From contig NZ_LIPG01000005.1 of NCBI RefSeq assembly GCF_001905505.1, positions 411,544 to 475,543 of the forward strand: DNA of 64,000 nt. Reading direction: 5' to 3'. Positions 42,950-52,453 of this stretch are shown in pieces. Each line of letters begins with the position of its first letter. The first letter of the stretch is position 1. The position numbers and the translations under genes are program-made. This DNA comes from Streptomyces sp. CB02058. GTDB lineage: Bacteria > Actinomycetota > Actinomycetes > Streptomycetales > Streptomycetaceae. Below the pieces are notes generated by a model. The model made no database searches, was not told the origin of the DNA, and saw only the letters and a list, made by a program, of their open reading frames with translations.

Positions 42950-44431
42950 ATGAGCTTGTCCCTGCGCTTCGCCGCCGGATCGCACAAGGGCATGATCCGG
43001 GAAGGCAATGAGGACTCCGGTTACGCCGGCCCCCGCCTTCTCGCCATCGCCGACGGCATGGGCGGCCAGGCGGCCGGAGAGGTCGCCAGCTCCGAGGTGA
43101 TCTCCACCCTCGTCCAGCTCGACGACGACGTCCCGGGCTCGGACATCCTCACCTCGCTCGGCACCGCGGTCCAGCGGGCCAACGACCAGCTGCGCGTCAT
43201 GGTCGAGGAGGACCCCCAGCTGGAGGGCATGGGCACGACGCTCACCGCTCTGCTCTGGACCGGTCAGCGCCTCGGCCTCGTACACGTCGGCGACTCCCGG
43301 GCCTACCTCCTGCGTGACGGCGTCCTGACGCAGATCACCCAGGACCACACCTGGGTCCAGCGCCTCGTGGACGAGGGCAGGATCACCGAGGAAGAGGCCA
43401 CCACCCACCCGCAGCGCTCCCTGCTGATGCGGGCCCTGGGCAGTGGTGACCACGTCGAGCCCGACCTCTCCATCCGCGAGGTCCGCGCCGGCGACCGGTA
43501 TCTGATCTGCTCCGACGGCCTCTCCGGCGTCGTCTCGCACCAGACCATGGAAGAGACCCTGGCCAGCTACCAGGGCCCGCAGGAGACCATCCAGGATCTC
43601 ATCCAGCTCGCCCTGCGCGGCGGCGGTCCCGACAACATCACCTGCATCGTCGCCGACGTCCTGGACGTCGACAGCAACGACACCCTGGCCGGGCAGCTCA
43701 ACGACACCCCGGTCATCGTCGGCGCGGTCGCCGAGAACCAGGCCGCCCAGGCGAACGACGGCCGGGCCATGGAGACACCCGCGGGACGCGCGGCCGGACT
43801 CGGCCGTCCCGTGCCGCCCCCGGCCGGAGGCTTCGGCCCTCCCGGCAGCGGCGACGACATGGGCTACGGCTCGGGTCCGGACGGCGCCTTCAACTCGTAC
43901 ACCGACGACGACTTCGTGAAGCCGCGCAAGGGACGCAGGTGGGTGAAGCGTTCGTTCTACATCGTGCTGGCGCTCGCCGTGATCGGCGGCGGCGTCTACG
44001 GCGGCTACCGCTGGACCCAGACGCAGTTCTACGTGGGCGCGAAGGACGACAAGGTCGCGCTGTTCCGCGGCATCAGCCAGGACCTCGCCTGGGTGTCTCT
44101 CTCGAAGGTCGAGGAGAACACCGAGATCGAACTCAAGTACCTCCCGTCTTACCAGCGCGGGAAGGTCGAGGCGACCATCGCCGAGGGCAACATCACCGAG
44201 GCGCGCAAGAAGATCGACGAGCTCGAGGCACAGGCCTCCGCCTGCAAGAAGGACGCGCAGCGCCGCGCGGCCGAGGCGGACACCAACGCCGCCAAGGACC
44301 AGGACGAGAAGGCCGACAGCACTTCCGCCAAGTCCCCCGCCGAGGGGACCAAGACGAACGCGACTCCCACTCCCGGCCCCAGCCTCTCGGAGGAAGAGAA
44401 GAAGCTGGCCCTGCAGTGCGGTAAGCAGTAA
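42950..44431 (+). CDS. pstP: PP2C-family Ser/Thr phosphatase PstP
   Basis: A 493-aa phosphatase that reverses PknB phosphorylation. The cytoplasmic PP2C domain (about 1-235) keeps the metal ligands (NEDSGYAG, ADGMGGQAAGEVAS, HVGDSRAYLL, CSDGLSGVV, GGPDNITCIVADV). One membrane helix (about 330-350) follows a Gly/Pro linker, and the outer part is a Lys/Glu coiled-coil. I use ATG 42950 by family comparison; GTG 42905 has a stronger GGAGG site and would add 15 residues. The 129-nt gap after fhaB holds short GAGCGAGC-type repeats. Confidence 0.95.
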   Translation: MSLSLRFAAGSHKGMIREGNEDSGYAGPRLLAIADGMGGQAAGEVASSEVISTLVQLDDDVPGSDILTSLGTAVQRANDQLRVMVEEDPQLEGMGTTLTALLWTGQRLGLVHVGDSRAYLLRDGVLTQITQDHTWVQRLVDEGRITEEEATTHPQRSLLMRALGSGDHVEPDLSIREVRAGDRYLICSDGLSGVVSHQTMEETLASYQGPQETIQDLIQLALRGGGPDNITCIVADVLDVDSNDTLAGQLNDTPVIVGAVAENQAAQANDGRAMETPAGRAAGLGRPVPPPAGGFGPPGSGDDMGYGSGPDGAFNSYTDDDFVKPRKGRRWVKRSFYIVLALAVIGGGVYGGYRWTQTQFYVGAKDDKVALFRGISQDLAWVSLSKVEENTEIELKYLPSYQRGKVEATIAEGNITEARKKIDELEAQASACKKDAQRRAAEADTNAAKDQDEKADSTSAKSPAEGTKTNATPTPGPSLSEEEKKLALQCGKQ

Positions 44432-44452
44432 GCCGTAGGGGGCCTTCAGCAC

Positions 44453-45853
44453 ATGAGCGTTGTCACCAACACGACCACCATCGGCGCGATCGACGCGCCG
44501 AGCCGTCGCAACACCGAGCTGGTACTGGTCGCCTTCGCCGTTCTCATCTCGGTGTTCGCGTACGCCAACGTGGGACTCGCCATCAACGGCGAGCTGCCCT
44601 CGGGCATGCTCGGTTACGGGCTCGGCCTCGCCCTGCTCGGCGGCGTCGCGCACATCGCGGTCCGCAGATTCGCGCCGTACGCGGATCCGCTGCTGCTCCC
44701 GCTGGCGACGCTGCTGAACGGCCTCGGTCTGGCCGTCATCTGGCGGCTGGACCAGTCCGAGCGTTTCCAGGCGACCGACAACTTCGTCGCCGCCGCCTCC
44801 AAGCAGCTGCTGTTCTCCGCGGCGGGCGTGGCCCTGATGGTCGTGGTCCTCCTGCTCCTCAAGGACCACCGCATCCTGCAGCGCTACACCTACATCTCCA
44901 TGCTGGTCGCGCTGTTCCTGCTGATCCTCCCGATGTTCTTCCCCGCGGTGAACGGCGCCAAGATCTGGATCAAGATCCCCGGCGTCGGCACGATCCAGCC
45001 GGGAGAGTTCGCCAAGATCATCATCGCGGTGTTCTTCGCCGGTTACCTCATGGTCAAGCGCGACGCCCTGGCCCTGGCCAGCCGCCGCTTCATGGGGCTC
45101 TACCTGCCACGCGGCCGTGACCTCGGGCCGATCCTCATGGTGTGGGCCTTCTCGATCCTCATCCTGGTCTTCGAGACCGACCTCGGCTCCTCGCTGCTGT
45201 TCTTCGGCATGTTCGTCGTCATGCTGTACGTCGCCACCGAGCGCACCAGCTGGATCGTCTTCGGCCTGCTGATGTCCGCGGCGGGCGCCGTCGGCGTGGC
45301 CATGTTCGAGCCGCACGTCCAGCAGCGCGTCACCGCCTGGCTCGACCCCTTCGCCGGATGGGGCGAGCTGGCGGCCAGCGAGCAGATGGCCAAGTCCCTG
45401 ATGGCCTTCGGCTCGGGCGGCACCCTCGGCACCGGTCTCGGCCAGGGCAACTCCGACCTCATCGGCTTCGCCGCCAACTCCGACTTCATCCTCGCCACCG
45501 TCGGCGAGGAGCTCGGCCTGGCGGGAATGATGGCGGTCCTGCTCGCCTACGGCCTGATCGTCGAGCGCGGCGTCCGCACGGCACTCGCCGCGCGCGACCC
45601 CTTCGGCAAGCTCCTGGCGATCGGGCTCTCCGGCTCCTTCGCCATCCAGGTCTTCGTCGTCGCCGGCGGTGTCATGGGCCTCATCCCGCTGACCGGTATG
45701 ACCATGCCGTTCCTCGCGGCCGGTGGTTCGTCCGTCATCGCGAACTGGGCCCTGATCGGCATCCTGATCAGAATCAGCGACACCGCCCGCCGTCCCGCCC
45801 CGGCCCCCGCACCGTCCCCGGACGCCGAAATGACCCAGGTGGTCCGACCGTGA
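44453..45853 (+). CDS. rodA: SEDS peptidoglycan glycosyltransferase RodA/FtsW family
   Basis: A 466-aa SEDS protein with about ten membrane helices. Hallmarks: ALNGAKIWIKIPGVGTIQPGEFAKI (written here NGAKIWIK), the large outside loop before GFAANSDFILATVGEELG, and GMTMPFLAAGGSSVIANWALIG at the end. SEDS proteins polymerise lipid II with a class B PBP; the next gene supplies it and overlaps by 4 nt (GTGA). RodA is more likely than FtsW because ftsW is normally in the dcw cluster. Confidence 0.93.
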   Translation: MSVVTNTTTIGAIDAPSRRNTELVLVAFAVLISVFAYANVGLAINGELPSGMLGYGLGLALLGGVAHIAVRRFAPYADPLLLPLATLLNGLGLAVIWRLDQSERFQATDNFVAAASKQLLFSAAGVALMVVVLLLLKDHRILQRYTYISMLVALFLLILPMFFPAVNGAKIWIKIPGVGTIQPGEFAKIIIAVFFAGYLMVKRDALALASRRFMGLYLPRGRDLGPILMVWAFSILILVFETDLGSSLLFFGMFVVMLYVATERTSWIVFGLLMSAAGAVGVAMFEPHVQQRVTAWLDPFAGWGELAASEQMAKSLMAFGSGGTLGTGLGQGNSDLIGFAANSDFILATVGEELGLAGMMAVLLAYGLIVERGVRTALAARDPFGKLLAIGLSGSFAIQVFVVAGGVMGLIPLTGMTMPFLAAGGSSVIANWALIGILIRISDTARRPAPAPAPSPDAEMTQVVRP

Positions 45854-47307
45854 ACAAGCCGCTCCGCAGGATCGCCATCTTCTGCGGGATCCTGGTCCTG
45901 GCCCTGCTGATCCGCACCAACTACATCCAGTACGTCCGTGCCGACGAGCTCAACTCGAACGAGCACAACCGTCGCGTCCAGATCGAGCGCTACGCCCATG
46001 AGCGCGGCAACATCATCGTCGACGGGGAGCCCGTCACGGGCTCCGTGGAGACCACGGACAGCGACTTCAAGTACAAGCGCGTCTGGAAGAACGGCCCCAT
46101 GTGGGCGCCCGTCACCGGCTACTCCTCGCAGGCCTTCGACTCCTCGCAGCTGGAGAGCATCGAGGACGGCATCCTCACCGGCAACAGCGACCAGCTGTTC
46201 TTCGACCGCACCCTGTCGATGTTCACCGGCGAGAAGAAGACCGGCGGGAACATCGTCACCACCCTCGACGGCAAAGCCCAGAAGGCCGCCTTCGAGGGCC
46301 TCGGCGACAAGAAGGGCGCCGTCGCCGCGCTCGACCCGCAGACCGGCGCCATCCTGGCGCTGGCCAGCACCCCTTCGTACGACCCCTCGGTCTTCGCGGG
46401 CAACTCCATGAAGGACTCCGACGCGCGGCAGAAGCTCCTGGACGACAAGGACAAGCCGATGCTGAACCGGGCCCTGCGGGAGACCTACCCGCCCGGCTCG
46501 ACGTTCAAGGTCGTCACGGCCGCGGCGGCCCTGGAGAACGGCCTCTACACCGACATCGACGCGAAGACGGACTCCCCGCTGCCCTGGCGGCTCCCGCAGT
46601 CGACCAACCTGCTGCAGAACGAGGGCAGCATCCCCTGCAAGGACGCCTCGCTCCGGGAGGCCCTGCGCTGGTCGTGCAACACGGTCTTCGGCAAGATGAG
46701 CGACGACCTCGGCAACAAGAAGATGATCGAGCAGGCCGGCAAGTTCGGCTTCAACGAGGAAGTCTTCACTCCGGTCCGGGCCGACGCCAGCGTCTACCCG
46801 GAGGACAACCGCCCGCAGAACGCCATGGCGGGCATCGGCCAGGCATCCAACCGCGCCACTCCGCTCCAGATGGCCATGGTGGCCTCCGCGATCGCCAACG
46901 ACGGCAAGCTGATGCAGCCCTACATGGTCGCCGAGCGCCAGGCACCGAACCTGGACGTCATCTACACGCACGAGAAGGAGCAGCTGAGCCAGCCGCTCTC
47001 GGCGGAGAACGCCCAGAAGGTGCAGCAGATGATGGAGACCGTGGTCAAGGACGGCACGGGAACCAACGCGCAGATCGACGGCGTCACCGTGGGTGGCAAG
47101 ACCGGCACCGCGCAGCACGGCCTCAACAACAGCGAGAAGCCGTACGCGTGGTTCATCTCGTACGCCAAGACCGACAGCGGCTCCCCGGTCGCCGTCGCCG
47201 TGGTGGTCGAGGACGGCAACGCCAACCGGGACGACATCTCCGGTGGCGGCCTCGCAGCACCGATCGCCAAGAGTGTGATGAAGGCGGTACTCGACGGAAA
47301 GAAGTGA
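45850..47307 (+). CDS. pbpA: Class B penicillin-binding protein PbpA
   Basis: A 485-aa transpeptidase with a short cytoplasmic tail, one membrane anchor (about 8-22), a non-penicillin-binding module and a transpeptidase domain with S217-T-F-K220, the S-C-N motif (275-277) and K417-T-G. It crosslinks the glycan made by the preceding SEDS protein. The GTG start overlaps the rodA stop. Confidence 0.95.
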   Translation: MNKPLRRIAIFCGILVLALLIRTNYIQYVRADELNSNEHNRRVQIERYAHERGNIIVDGEPVTGSVETTDSDFKYKRVWKNGPMWAPVTGYSSQAFDSSQLESIEDGILTGNSDQLFFDRTLSMFTGEKKTGGNIVTTLDGKAQKAAFEGLGDKKGAVAALDPQTGAILALASTPSYDPSVFAGNSMKDSDARQKLLDDKDKPMLNRALRETYPPGSTFKVVTAAAALENGLYTDIDAKTDSPLPWRLPQSTNLLQNEGSIPCKDASLREALRWSCNTVFGKMSDDLGNKKMIEQAGKFGFNEEVFTPVRADASVYPEDNRPQNAMAGIGQASNRATPLQMAMVASAIANDGKLMQPYMVAERQAPNLDVIYTHEKEQLSQPLSAENAQKVQQMMETVVKDGTGTNAQIDGVTVGGKTGTAQHGLNNSEKPYAWFISYAKTDSGSPVAVAVVVEDGNANRDDISGGGLAAPIAKSVMKAVLDGKK

Positions 47308-47475
47308 CAACCGTCACAACTTCTGTCCACACCAGCACATTGGGATACCGGTCGGATATCAGCTGAAGGGTGCGGGCCGATCACGCCGGGCGTGCCCGGT
47401 AGCGTATGCCCGAACAGCGCACCGCCGGACCACACACGGGTGCGGTCGGGACTGACGGAGAGGGCTGGATCAGTT

Positions 47476-49437
47476 ATGGAAGAGCCGCGTCGCCTCGGCG
47501 GCCGGTACGAGCTGGGCTCGGTGCTCGGCCGTGGTGGCATGGCCGAGGTCTACCTCGCGCACGACACCCGGCTCGGCCGCACCGTCGCTGTGAAGACACT
47601 GCGGGCCGATCTCGCCCGCGATCCGTCCTTCCAGGCACGGTTCCGCCGTGAGGCCCAGTCGGCCGCCTCGCTCAACCACCCCGCGATCGTCGCCGTCTAC
47701 GACACCGGCGAGGACTACGTCGACGGGGTCTCCATCCCGTACATCGTGATGGAGTACGTCGACGGCTCGACCCTCAGAGAGCTTCTGCACTCCGGCCGCA
47801 AGCTCCTGCCCGAGCGGACCCTCGAAATGACGGTCGGGATCCTCCAGGCTCTGGAGTACTCCCACCGCGCGCAGATCGTCCACCGCGACATCAAGCCGGC
47901 GAACGTCATGCTGACGCGCACCGGCCAGGTCAAGGTCATGGACTTCGGCATCGCCCGCGCCATGGGTGACTCCGGCATGACGATGACCCAGACCGCGGCC
48001 GTCATCGGCACCGCCCAGTACCTCTCCCCAGAGCAGGCCAAGGGCGAGCAGGTCGACGCACGCTCCGACCTGTACTCCACCGGCTGCCTGCTCTACGAGC
48101 TGCTGGCCGTCCGGCCGCCGTTCGTCGGTGACTCCCCCGTCGCGGTCGCGTACCAGCACGTGCGCGAGGAGCCTCAGCCTCCCAGCAACTTCGACTCCGA
48201 GATCACGCCCGAGATGGACGCGATCGTGCTGAAGGCGCTGACCAAGGACCCCGACTACCGCTACCAGTCGGCCGACGAGATGCGCGCGGACATCGAGGCC
48301 TGCCTCGACGGCCAGCCGGTCGCGGCCACGGCGGCGATGGGTGCCGTGGGCTACGGCGGTTACGACGGCTACAACAACGACCAGCCCACCACGGCTCTGC
48401 GTGCGACGGACCCGGGCGGCGCCCAGACGTCCATGCTGCCCCCGGTCAACCCCGACGACGGCGGCTACGGCTACGACGACCGCCCGGACCGCCGGCGCCA
48501 GAAGAAGAGCAACACCTCGACGATCCTCCTGGTCGTCGCCGGCATCCTGGTGCTGATCGGCGCGATCCTCATCGGCCGTTCGGTGTTCAGCTCCACGGAC
48601 GGTGACACCGGCAAGGTCGACGTGCCGAACATGGTCGGCTCCACGGTCGACGAGGCGCAGAAACTCGCGGACAACTCCGAGATCGTCCTCAAGGTCGGCG
48701 GCAGGGAGCCCTGCGAGGCCCAGGAGAAGGACGCGATCTGCAGCCAGACCCCTTCCGCGGACGAGCAGATGGAGACCGGCGAGACCGTGACGGTCGTCGT
48801 CTCCACCGGCGCCCCCAAGGTCGAGGTCCCGGACGTCCTGGAGAAGTCCGAGGACAGTGCCCGCAAGGCGCTGGAGGACAAGGGCTTCACGGTGAACGTG
48901 AAGACGGCCGAGTCCGACAAGACCCCGGACACCGTCATCGCGCAGGACCCCGAGGGTGGCTCGGAGGTCGAGAAGGACAGCGAGATCACGATCACGGTGG
49001 CCAAGGAGAAGCTCCTCGACCTGCCGGCGCTGACCCGGACCTACGCCGAGGCGGAAGCCCAGCTGCGGGCCATCGGATTCACCAACATCTCGCGGCAGGA
49101 CGTCGACTCGGATCAGCCGAAGGACATGGTCGTCGGCCAGACGCCGGAAGGCCCGAGCAAGCAGGCCAAGGACGCCCAGATCGTCCTGAAGGTCTCCAAG
49201 GGCCCCGCCCAGCCGGAGCAGGTCACCATCCCCGCCGACATCCTGACCAAGCGCTATCAGGACGTGAAGGGGCAGCTCGAAGGGCTGGGTCTGGTGGTCG
49301 CACTGGCTCCCAACTCGGTCGACAAGCCCGGTGCCAGGGTGATGGGCAGCGACCCGGCCCCCAACAGCCAGGTGGCCAAGGGGAGCACGGTGACCCTGAC
49401 GACCATCGAAGGCGGCGGGGGCGGCATCTTCGGCTGA
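47476..49437 (+). CDS. pknB: Ser/Thr kinase PknB with four PASTA domains
   Basis: A 653-aa receptor kinase: GRGGMAEVY, Lys40, HRDIKPAN (Asp138), DFG (Asp156), the TQTAAVIGTAQY activation segment, a linker with Gly/Tyr, one membrane helix (about 353-373) and four PASTA repeats (starting near 380, 448, 515 and 585). PASTA domains sense muropeptides/lipid II. No pknA lies in the operon (it accompanies pknB in mycobacteria). GGAGAGGG lies 11 nt before ATG 47476. Substrates probably include FhaA/FhaB and wall enzymes. Confidence 0.95.
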   Translation: MEEPRRLGGRYELGSVLGRGGMAEVYLAHDTRLGRTVAVKTLRADLARDPSFQARFRREAQSAASLNHPAIVAVYDTGEDYVDGVSIPYIVMEYVDGSTLRELLHSGRKLLPERTLEMTVGILQALEYSHRAQIVHRDIKPANVMLTRTGQVKVMDFGIARAMGDSGMTMTQTAAVIGTAQYLSPEQAKGEQVDARSDLYSTGCLLYELLAVRPPFVGDSPVAVAYQHVREEPQPPSNFDSEITPEMDAIVLKALTKDPDYRYQSADEMRADIEACLDGQPVAATAAMGAVGYGGYDGYNNDQPTTALRATDPGGAQTSMLPPVNPDDGGYGYDDRPDRRRQKKSNTSTILLVVAGILVLIGAILIGRSVFSSTDGDTGKVDVPNMVGSTVDEAQKLADNSEIVLKVGGREPCEAQEKDAICSQTPSADEQMETGETVTVVVSTGAPKVEVPDVLEKSEDSARKALEDKGFTVNVKTAESDKTPDTVIAQDPEGGSEVEKDSEITITVAKEKLLDLPALTRTYAEAEAQLRAIGFTNISRQDVDSDQPKDMVVGQTPEGPSKQAKDAQIVLKVSKGPAQPEQVTIPADILTKRYQDVKGQLEGLGLVVALAPNSVDKPGARVMGSDPAPNSQVAKGSTVTLTTIEGGGGGIFG

Positions 49438-49448
49438 CGCCCAGCCGT

Positions 49449-49515
49449 ACGCACGGACAAGCACAGGGCCCCGGTCACCGTTGAAGTGACCGGGGCCCTG
49501 TGCTTGTCCGTGCGT
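49449..49515. terminator. Perfect 30-bp stem between pknB and sortase
   Basis: 49449-49478 pairs without mismatch with 49486-49515, leaving a 7-nt loop. It lies between convergent genes and is an unusually strong bidirectional terminator. Confidence 0.92.
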
Positions 49516-49517
49516 CT

Positions 49518-49621
49518 GCGGTTCCGCGGGCTTCGTGGTCAGCGCGGTTCCGCGGGCTTCGTGGTCAGCGCGGTTCCGCGGGCTTCGTGGTCAGCGCAGC
49601 TCCGCGGGCTTCGTGCGGTCC
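49518..49621. repeat. 26-bp tandem repeat including the sortase stop codon
   Basis: A unit starting GCGGTTCCGCGGGCTTCGTG occurs at 49518, 49544 and 49570 with exact 26-bp period; a fourth, diverged unit at 49596 is the coding 3' end of the sortase gene. Each unit carries the TCA that is the sortase stop on the minus strand. Confidence 0.9.
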
Positions 49622-50319
49622 CTGTCCACCTTCTCCGTGCGCACCAGCTCGCCCCACACGATGTAGCGGTACTTCGACGTGTACACGGGCGTGCAGGTGG
49701 TCAGCGTGATGTAGCGGCCGGGCTTCTTCACGCCCGACCCCTTGGGCACCGGGGCGATCGCGTCGACGTTGAACTTCGACGTCTCCGGCAGCTCCGCGTA
49801 GACCTTGTAGATGTACCAGGTGTCCTTGGTCTCGAAGACGACCGCGTCACCCTTCTTCAGCTTGTCGATGTTGTGGAACTTGGCGCCGTGGCCGTCCCGG
49901 TGCGCGGCGAGCGCGAAGTTGCCCTGCTCGTCCGAGGGGAGGGCCGACTTCACGGGGTCGGTGTAGTAGCCGGCGATGCCGTTGTTGAGGGTGGCGGTGT
50001 CGGTGCCCTTCTTGACCAGCACCTCGCCGTTCTTCATGGCCGGGACATGGAGGAACCCGATGCCGTCCCTGGTGTCCAGCGCACCCGGCCCGCCGGCCCA
50101 GCGGTCGCGGACGGTGTTGCCCTGCTTGTCGGCGGCACGGTCCGCGAGGACGTTGGTCCACCACAGCGAGTAGACGACGAAGAGGCCCAGCACCAGACCG
50201 GCCGTGATCAGCAGCTCACCGAAGAGACTCACCGCCGTCGCGACGGGATGGCGCTTCTTGTACCTCACCGGCGGTGCCGGCTCGTCGACGCGCTCTTCGT
50301 GCTCGGTCCTCGCTGCCAC
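49591..50319 (-). CDS. Class E sortase
   Basis: A 242-aa sortase: a cytoplasmic Lys/Arg stretch, one membrane helix (about 31-50), and a catalytic domain with His in AAHRDGHG, Cys209 in TLTTCTP and Arg218 in KYRYIVWG. Class E sortases attach proteins with LAXTG-like signals (such as chaplins) to the cell wall. GTG 50319 is the only plausible start after the upstream gene stop. It is last of four genes (small membrane protein, pabA, sortase, sortase). Its 3' end is tandemly duplicated (see repeat). Confidence 0.92.
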   Translation of the reverse strand: MAARTEHEERVDEPAPPVRYKKRHPVATAVSLFGELLITAGLVLGLFVVYSLWWTNVLADRAADKQGNTVRDRWAGGPGALDTRDGIGFLHVPAMKNGEVLVKKGTDTATLNNGIAGYYTDPVKSALPSDEQGNFALAAHRDGHGAKFHNIDKLKKGDAVVFETKDTWYIYKVYAELPETSKFNVDAIAPVPKGSGVKKPGRYITLTTCTPVYTSKYRYIVWGELVRTEKVDRDRTKPAELR

Positions 50320-50345
50320 CGCACCCGTCCCTGTCGTGATGATGT

Positions 50346-51818
50346 TCAGCCGACGAGCGCGTCGGGCTTCCCCTTGCTCCGCGGCCGTTCGTCGACCATT
50401 TTGCCCCACACGATCATTCGGTACGTACTCGTGAATTCCGGCGTGCAGGTCGTCAGCGTGATGTACCTGCCCGGGCCGGTGAAACCGGACCCCGGCGGCA
50501 CCTCGTCGATCACGGCCACGTTGGACGGCGACGTCTGCGGAAGGATGCTCGTCATCTCGTACGTGTAGTAGGCGTCCTGCGTCTCGACCACGATCGGATC
50601 GCCCGGCTTCAGCTTGTTGATGTAGCGGAAGGGTTCGCCGTGAGTGTTGCGGTGGCCCGCCACCGCGAAGTTGCCCTTCTCGGCCGAAGGCATCGCGGTC
50701 TTCAGCGTGCCCTCGCTGTAGTGACCGATCATGCCGCGGTCGAGCACCTTCTCCTTGCTGATGCCCTCGGCGATGGGCGCGACCACGTCCAGCTTCGGGA
50801 TGTGCATGATGGCGAATCCCTGACCGGGCTCGAAGGCACCGGGGGAGCGCTCGCCGCTCGCCCAGTCGTCCTGGATCTTGTTCGTCTCGCGGCCTGCGAT
50901 CTGATCAGCGCGGACGTTGGTCCACCAGAGCTGATACGTCACGAAGAGCAGCATCAGCACGCCGAAGGTGATGAAGACCTCGCCGACGACCCGGCTGGCC
51001 ACGACGGCGGGGCTGTCCTTGGCGGCGCGTGCCGCCCGTCTGGCCTCCAGACGCGACATCGGGACCGCGGGCTCAGCGGCCTCCGCCTCGGCGGCACGCT
51101 GCGGTTCGGGCCGCCGTCTGCCGCGCCCCTTGGCCGCCCGTCTGCGCTCGGCCCTACCGCCCGTCGGCAGGTGCTCGGCAGGGGGCGGGGGGACGTCGGC
51201 CGGGGTGTGCCGCGAGGCGTCCCGTGTGTCGGACGTCCGCAGGGCGATCGTCTCGTCGTGCCGGAGCGCACGGGCGCCGGGCACCGCAAGGCCGTCGGCG
51301 GGGCCGGGCGCTCCTGGCCCTCCCGGACCGGCCACGGGCAGCACCGCCGTGACGTCGGGCACCGCGGCCGGTGCTTCGGCTATCAGCCCACCGGGTTCAC
51401 GCATGGCGTCGGGTTCACGCGTCACCGGCCCGGGTCCACGCGTCACCGCTGTGGGATCGGGCATCGCCGTAGCGGGTCCGGGCATCGCCGCGGTCCCCTG
51501 GACGGTGCCCGCCCGGGGGGCCGCATGGGCCGCCTCCGGCCCCTGCTGCCCGTACCAGTCCCGCTGATACCCCTCCGGGTCGTACCACTCGCCCGGGGGC
51601 TCCACGGCCCCCTGAGCCGCCGCCTGGGGCATCGGCACCGCCCCGACGTCGGGCCGGGCGGTCTCCTCCCGGAACCAGGGTGACGCGTGCTGCCCCGGAA
51701 GCGGATCGTTCAGCGGGTCCGCTAGCTGGTCCACCGCCGCCTCGAACGTGCCGTCGGGCTCGTACGCACCCTGCGCGTACGGGCCTTCCTGCCCGGCGCC
51801 GGGGCGGAGCGAGGTCAC
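50346..51818 (-). CDS. Class E sortase with long disordered N-terminus
   Basis: A 490-aa sortase. The first 270 residues are Pro/Ala/Gly-rich, then basic (GRAERRRAAKGRGRRR), ahead of a membrane helix (about 276-300) and the sortase domain with His (VAGHRNTHG), Cys458 (LTTCTP) and Arg467 (TYRMIVWG). The long cytoplasmic tail is not part of the usual 230-350-aa length and may locate the enzyme. GTG 51818 overlaps the pabA stop. It is followed by a second sortase 26 nt later. Confidence 0.9.
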   Translation of the reverse strand: MTSLRPGAGQEGPYAQGAYEPDGTFEAAVDQLADPLNDPLPGQHASPWFREETARPDVGAVPMPQAAAQGAVEPPGEWYDPEGYQRDWYGQQGPEAAHAAPRAGTVQGTAAMPGPATAMPDPTAVTRGPGPVTREPDAMREPGGLIAEAPAAVPDVTAVLPVAGPGGPGAPGPADGLAVPGARALRHDETIALRTSDTRDASRHTPADVPPPPAEHLPTGGRAERRRAAKGRGRRRPEPQRAAEAEAAEPAVPMSRLEARRAARAAKDSPAVVASRVVGEVFITFGVLMLLFVTYQLWWTNVRADQIAGRETNKIQDDWASGERSPGAFEPGQGFAIMHIPKLDVVAPIAEGISKEKVLDRGMIGHYSEGTLKTAMPSAEKGNFAVAGHRNTHGEPFRYINKLKPGDPIVVETQDAYYTYEMTSILPQTSPSNVAVIDEVPPGSGFTGPGRYITLTTCTPEFTSTYRMIVWGKMVDERPRSKGKPDALVG

Positions 51819-52453
51819 GCCGCGGCCTTGCCCACCACCGGGGCCAGCCCCGTCGATCTCCCGACTGCGCCCACGTCACCGCAGCCCTCCAGCCAGTTGG
51901 CGAGCATCAGATGACCGTGTTCCGTGAGCACGGACTCGGGGTGGAACTGCACGCCCTCGACGGCATGTTCACGATGGCGCAGCCCCATGATGATGCCGTC
52001 GGCGGTGCGCGCCGTGACCTCGAGCTCGGGCGGGACCGTCGCCGGTTCGGCGGCGAGCGAGTGATAGCGGGTCGCCGTGAACGGGGACGGCAGGCCGGCG
52101 AACACCCCCTTGCCCTCGTGCAGGACGGGCGAGGTCTTGCCGTGCAGCAGCTCGGGCGCCCGGTCCACCACACCGCCGTACGCGACGGCCATCGACTGCA
52201 TGCCCAGGCAGACTCCGAAGACCGGCACGCCACTGCGCGCGCAGTGGTGCACCATCTCGATGCAGACACCGGCCAGTTCGGGTGTGCCGGGTCCGGGGGA
52301 CAGCAGGACTCCGTCGAAGCCGTCGTCGGCGTGTGCCGTGGTCACCTCGTCGTTGCGCACCACTTCGCACTCGGCACCGAGCTGGTAGAGGTACTGGACG
52401 AGGTTGAAGACGAAGCTGTCGTAGTTGTCGACGACGAGAATGCGTGCGCTCAC
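51815..52453 (-). CDS. pabA: Aminodeoxychorismate/anthranilate synthase glutaminase subunit
   Basis: A 212-aa class I glutamine amidotransferase with NYDSFVFNLVQYL, Cys82 in VFGVCLGMQ and the His171/Glu173 pair in QFHPES. It feeds ammonia to PabB or TrpE for p-aminobenzoate or anthranilate. No synthase partner is nearby, so PabA versus TrpG cannot be decided by context. It sits oddly between a small membrane gene and two sortases, overlapping both neighbours by GTGA. Confidence 0.9.
   Translation of the reverse strand: MSARILVVDNYDSFVFNLVQYLYQLGAECEVVRNDEVTTAHADDGFDGVLLSPGPGTPELAGVCIEMVHHCARSGVPVFGVCLGMQSMAVAYGGVVDRAPELLHGKTSPVLHEGKGVFAGLPSPFTATRYHSLAAEPATVPPELEVTARTADGIIMGLRHREHAVEGVQFHPESVLTEHGHLMLANWLEGCGDVGAVGRSTGLAPVVGKAAA

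Noticed and set aside
42620..45316. An 898-codon minus-strand frame over pstP/rodA
   Set aside because: Antisense shadow of two strongly supported genes.
49518..49621. Possible CRISPR array
   Set aside because: The 26-bp units are directly adjacent with no spacers and match the end of the neighbouring gene; no cas gene is present.
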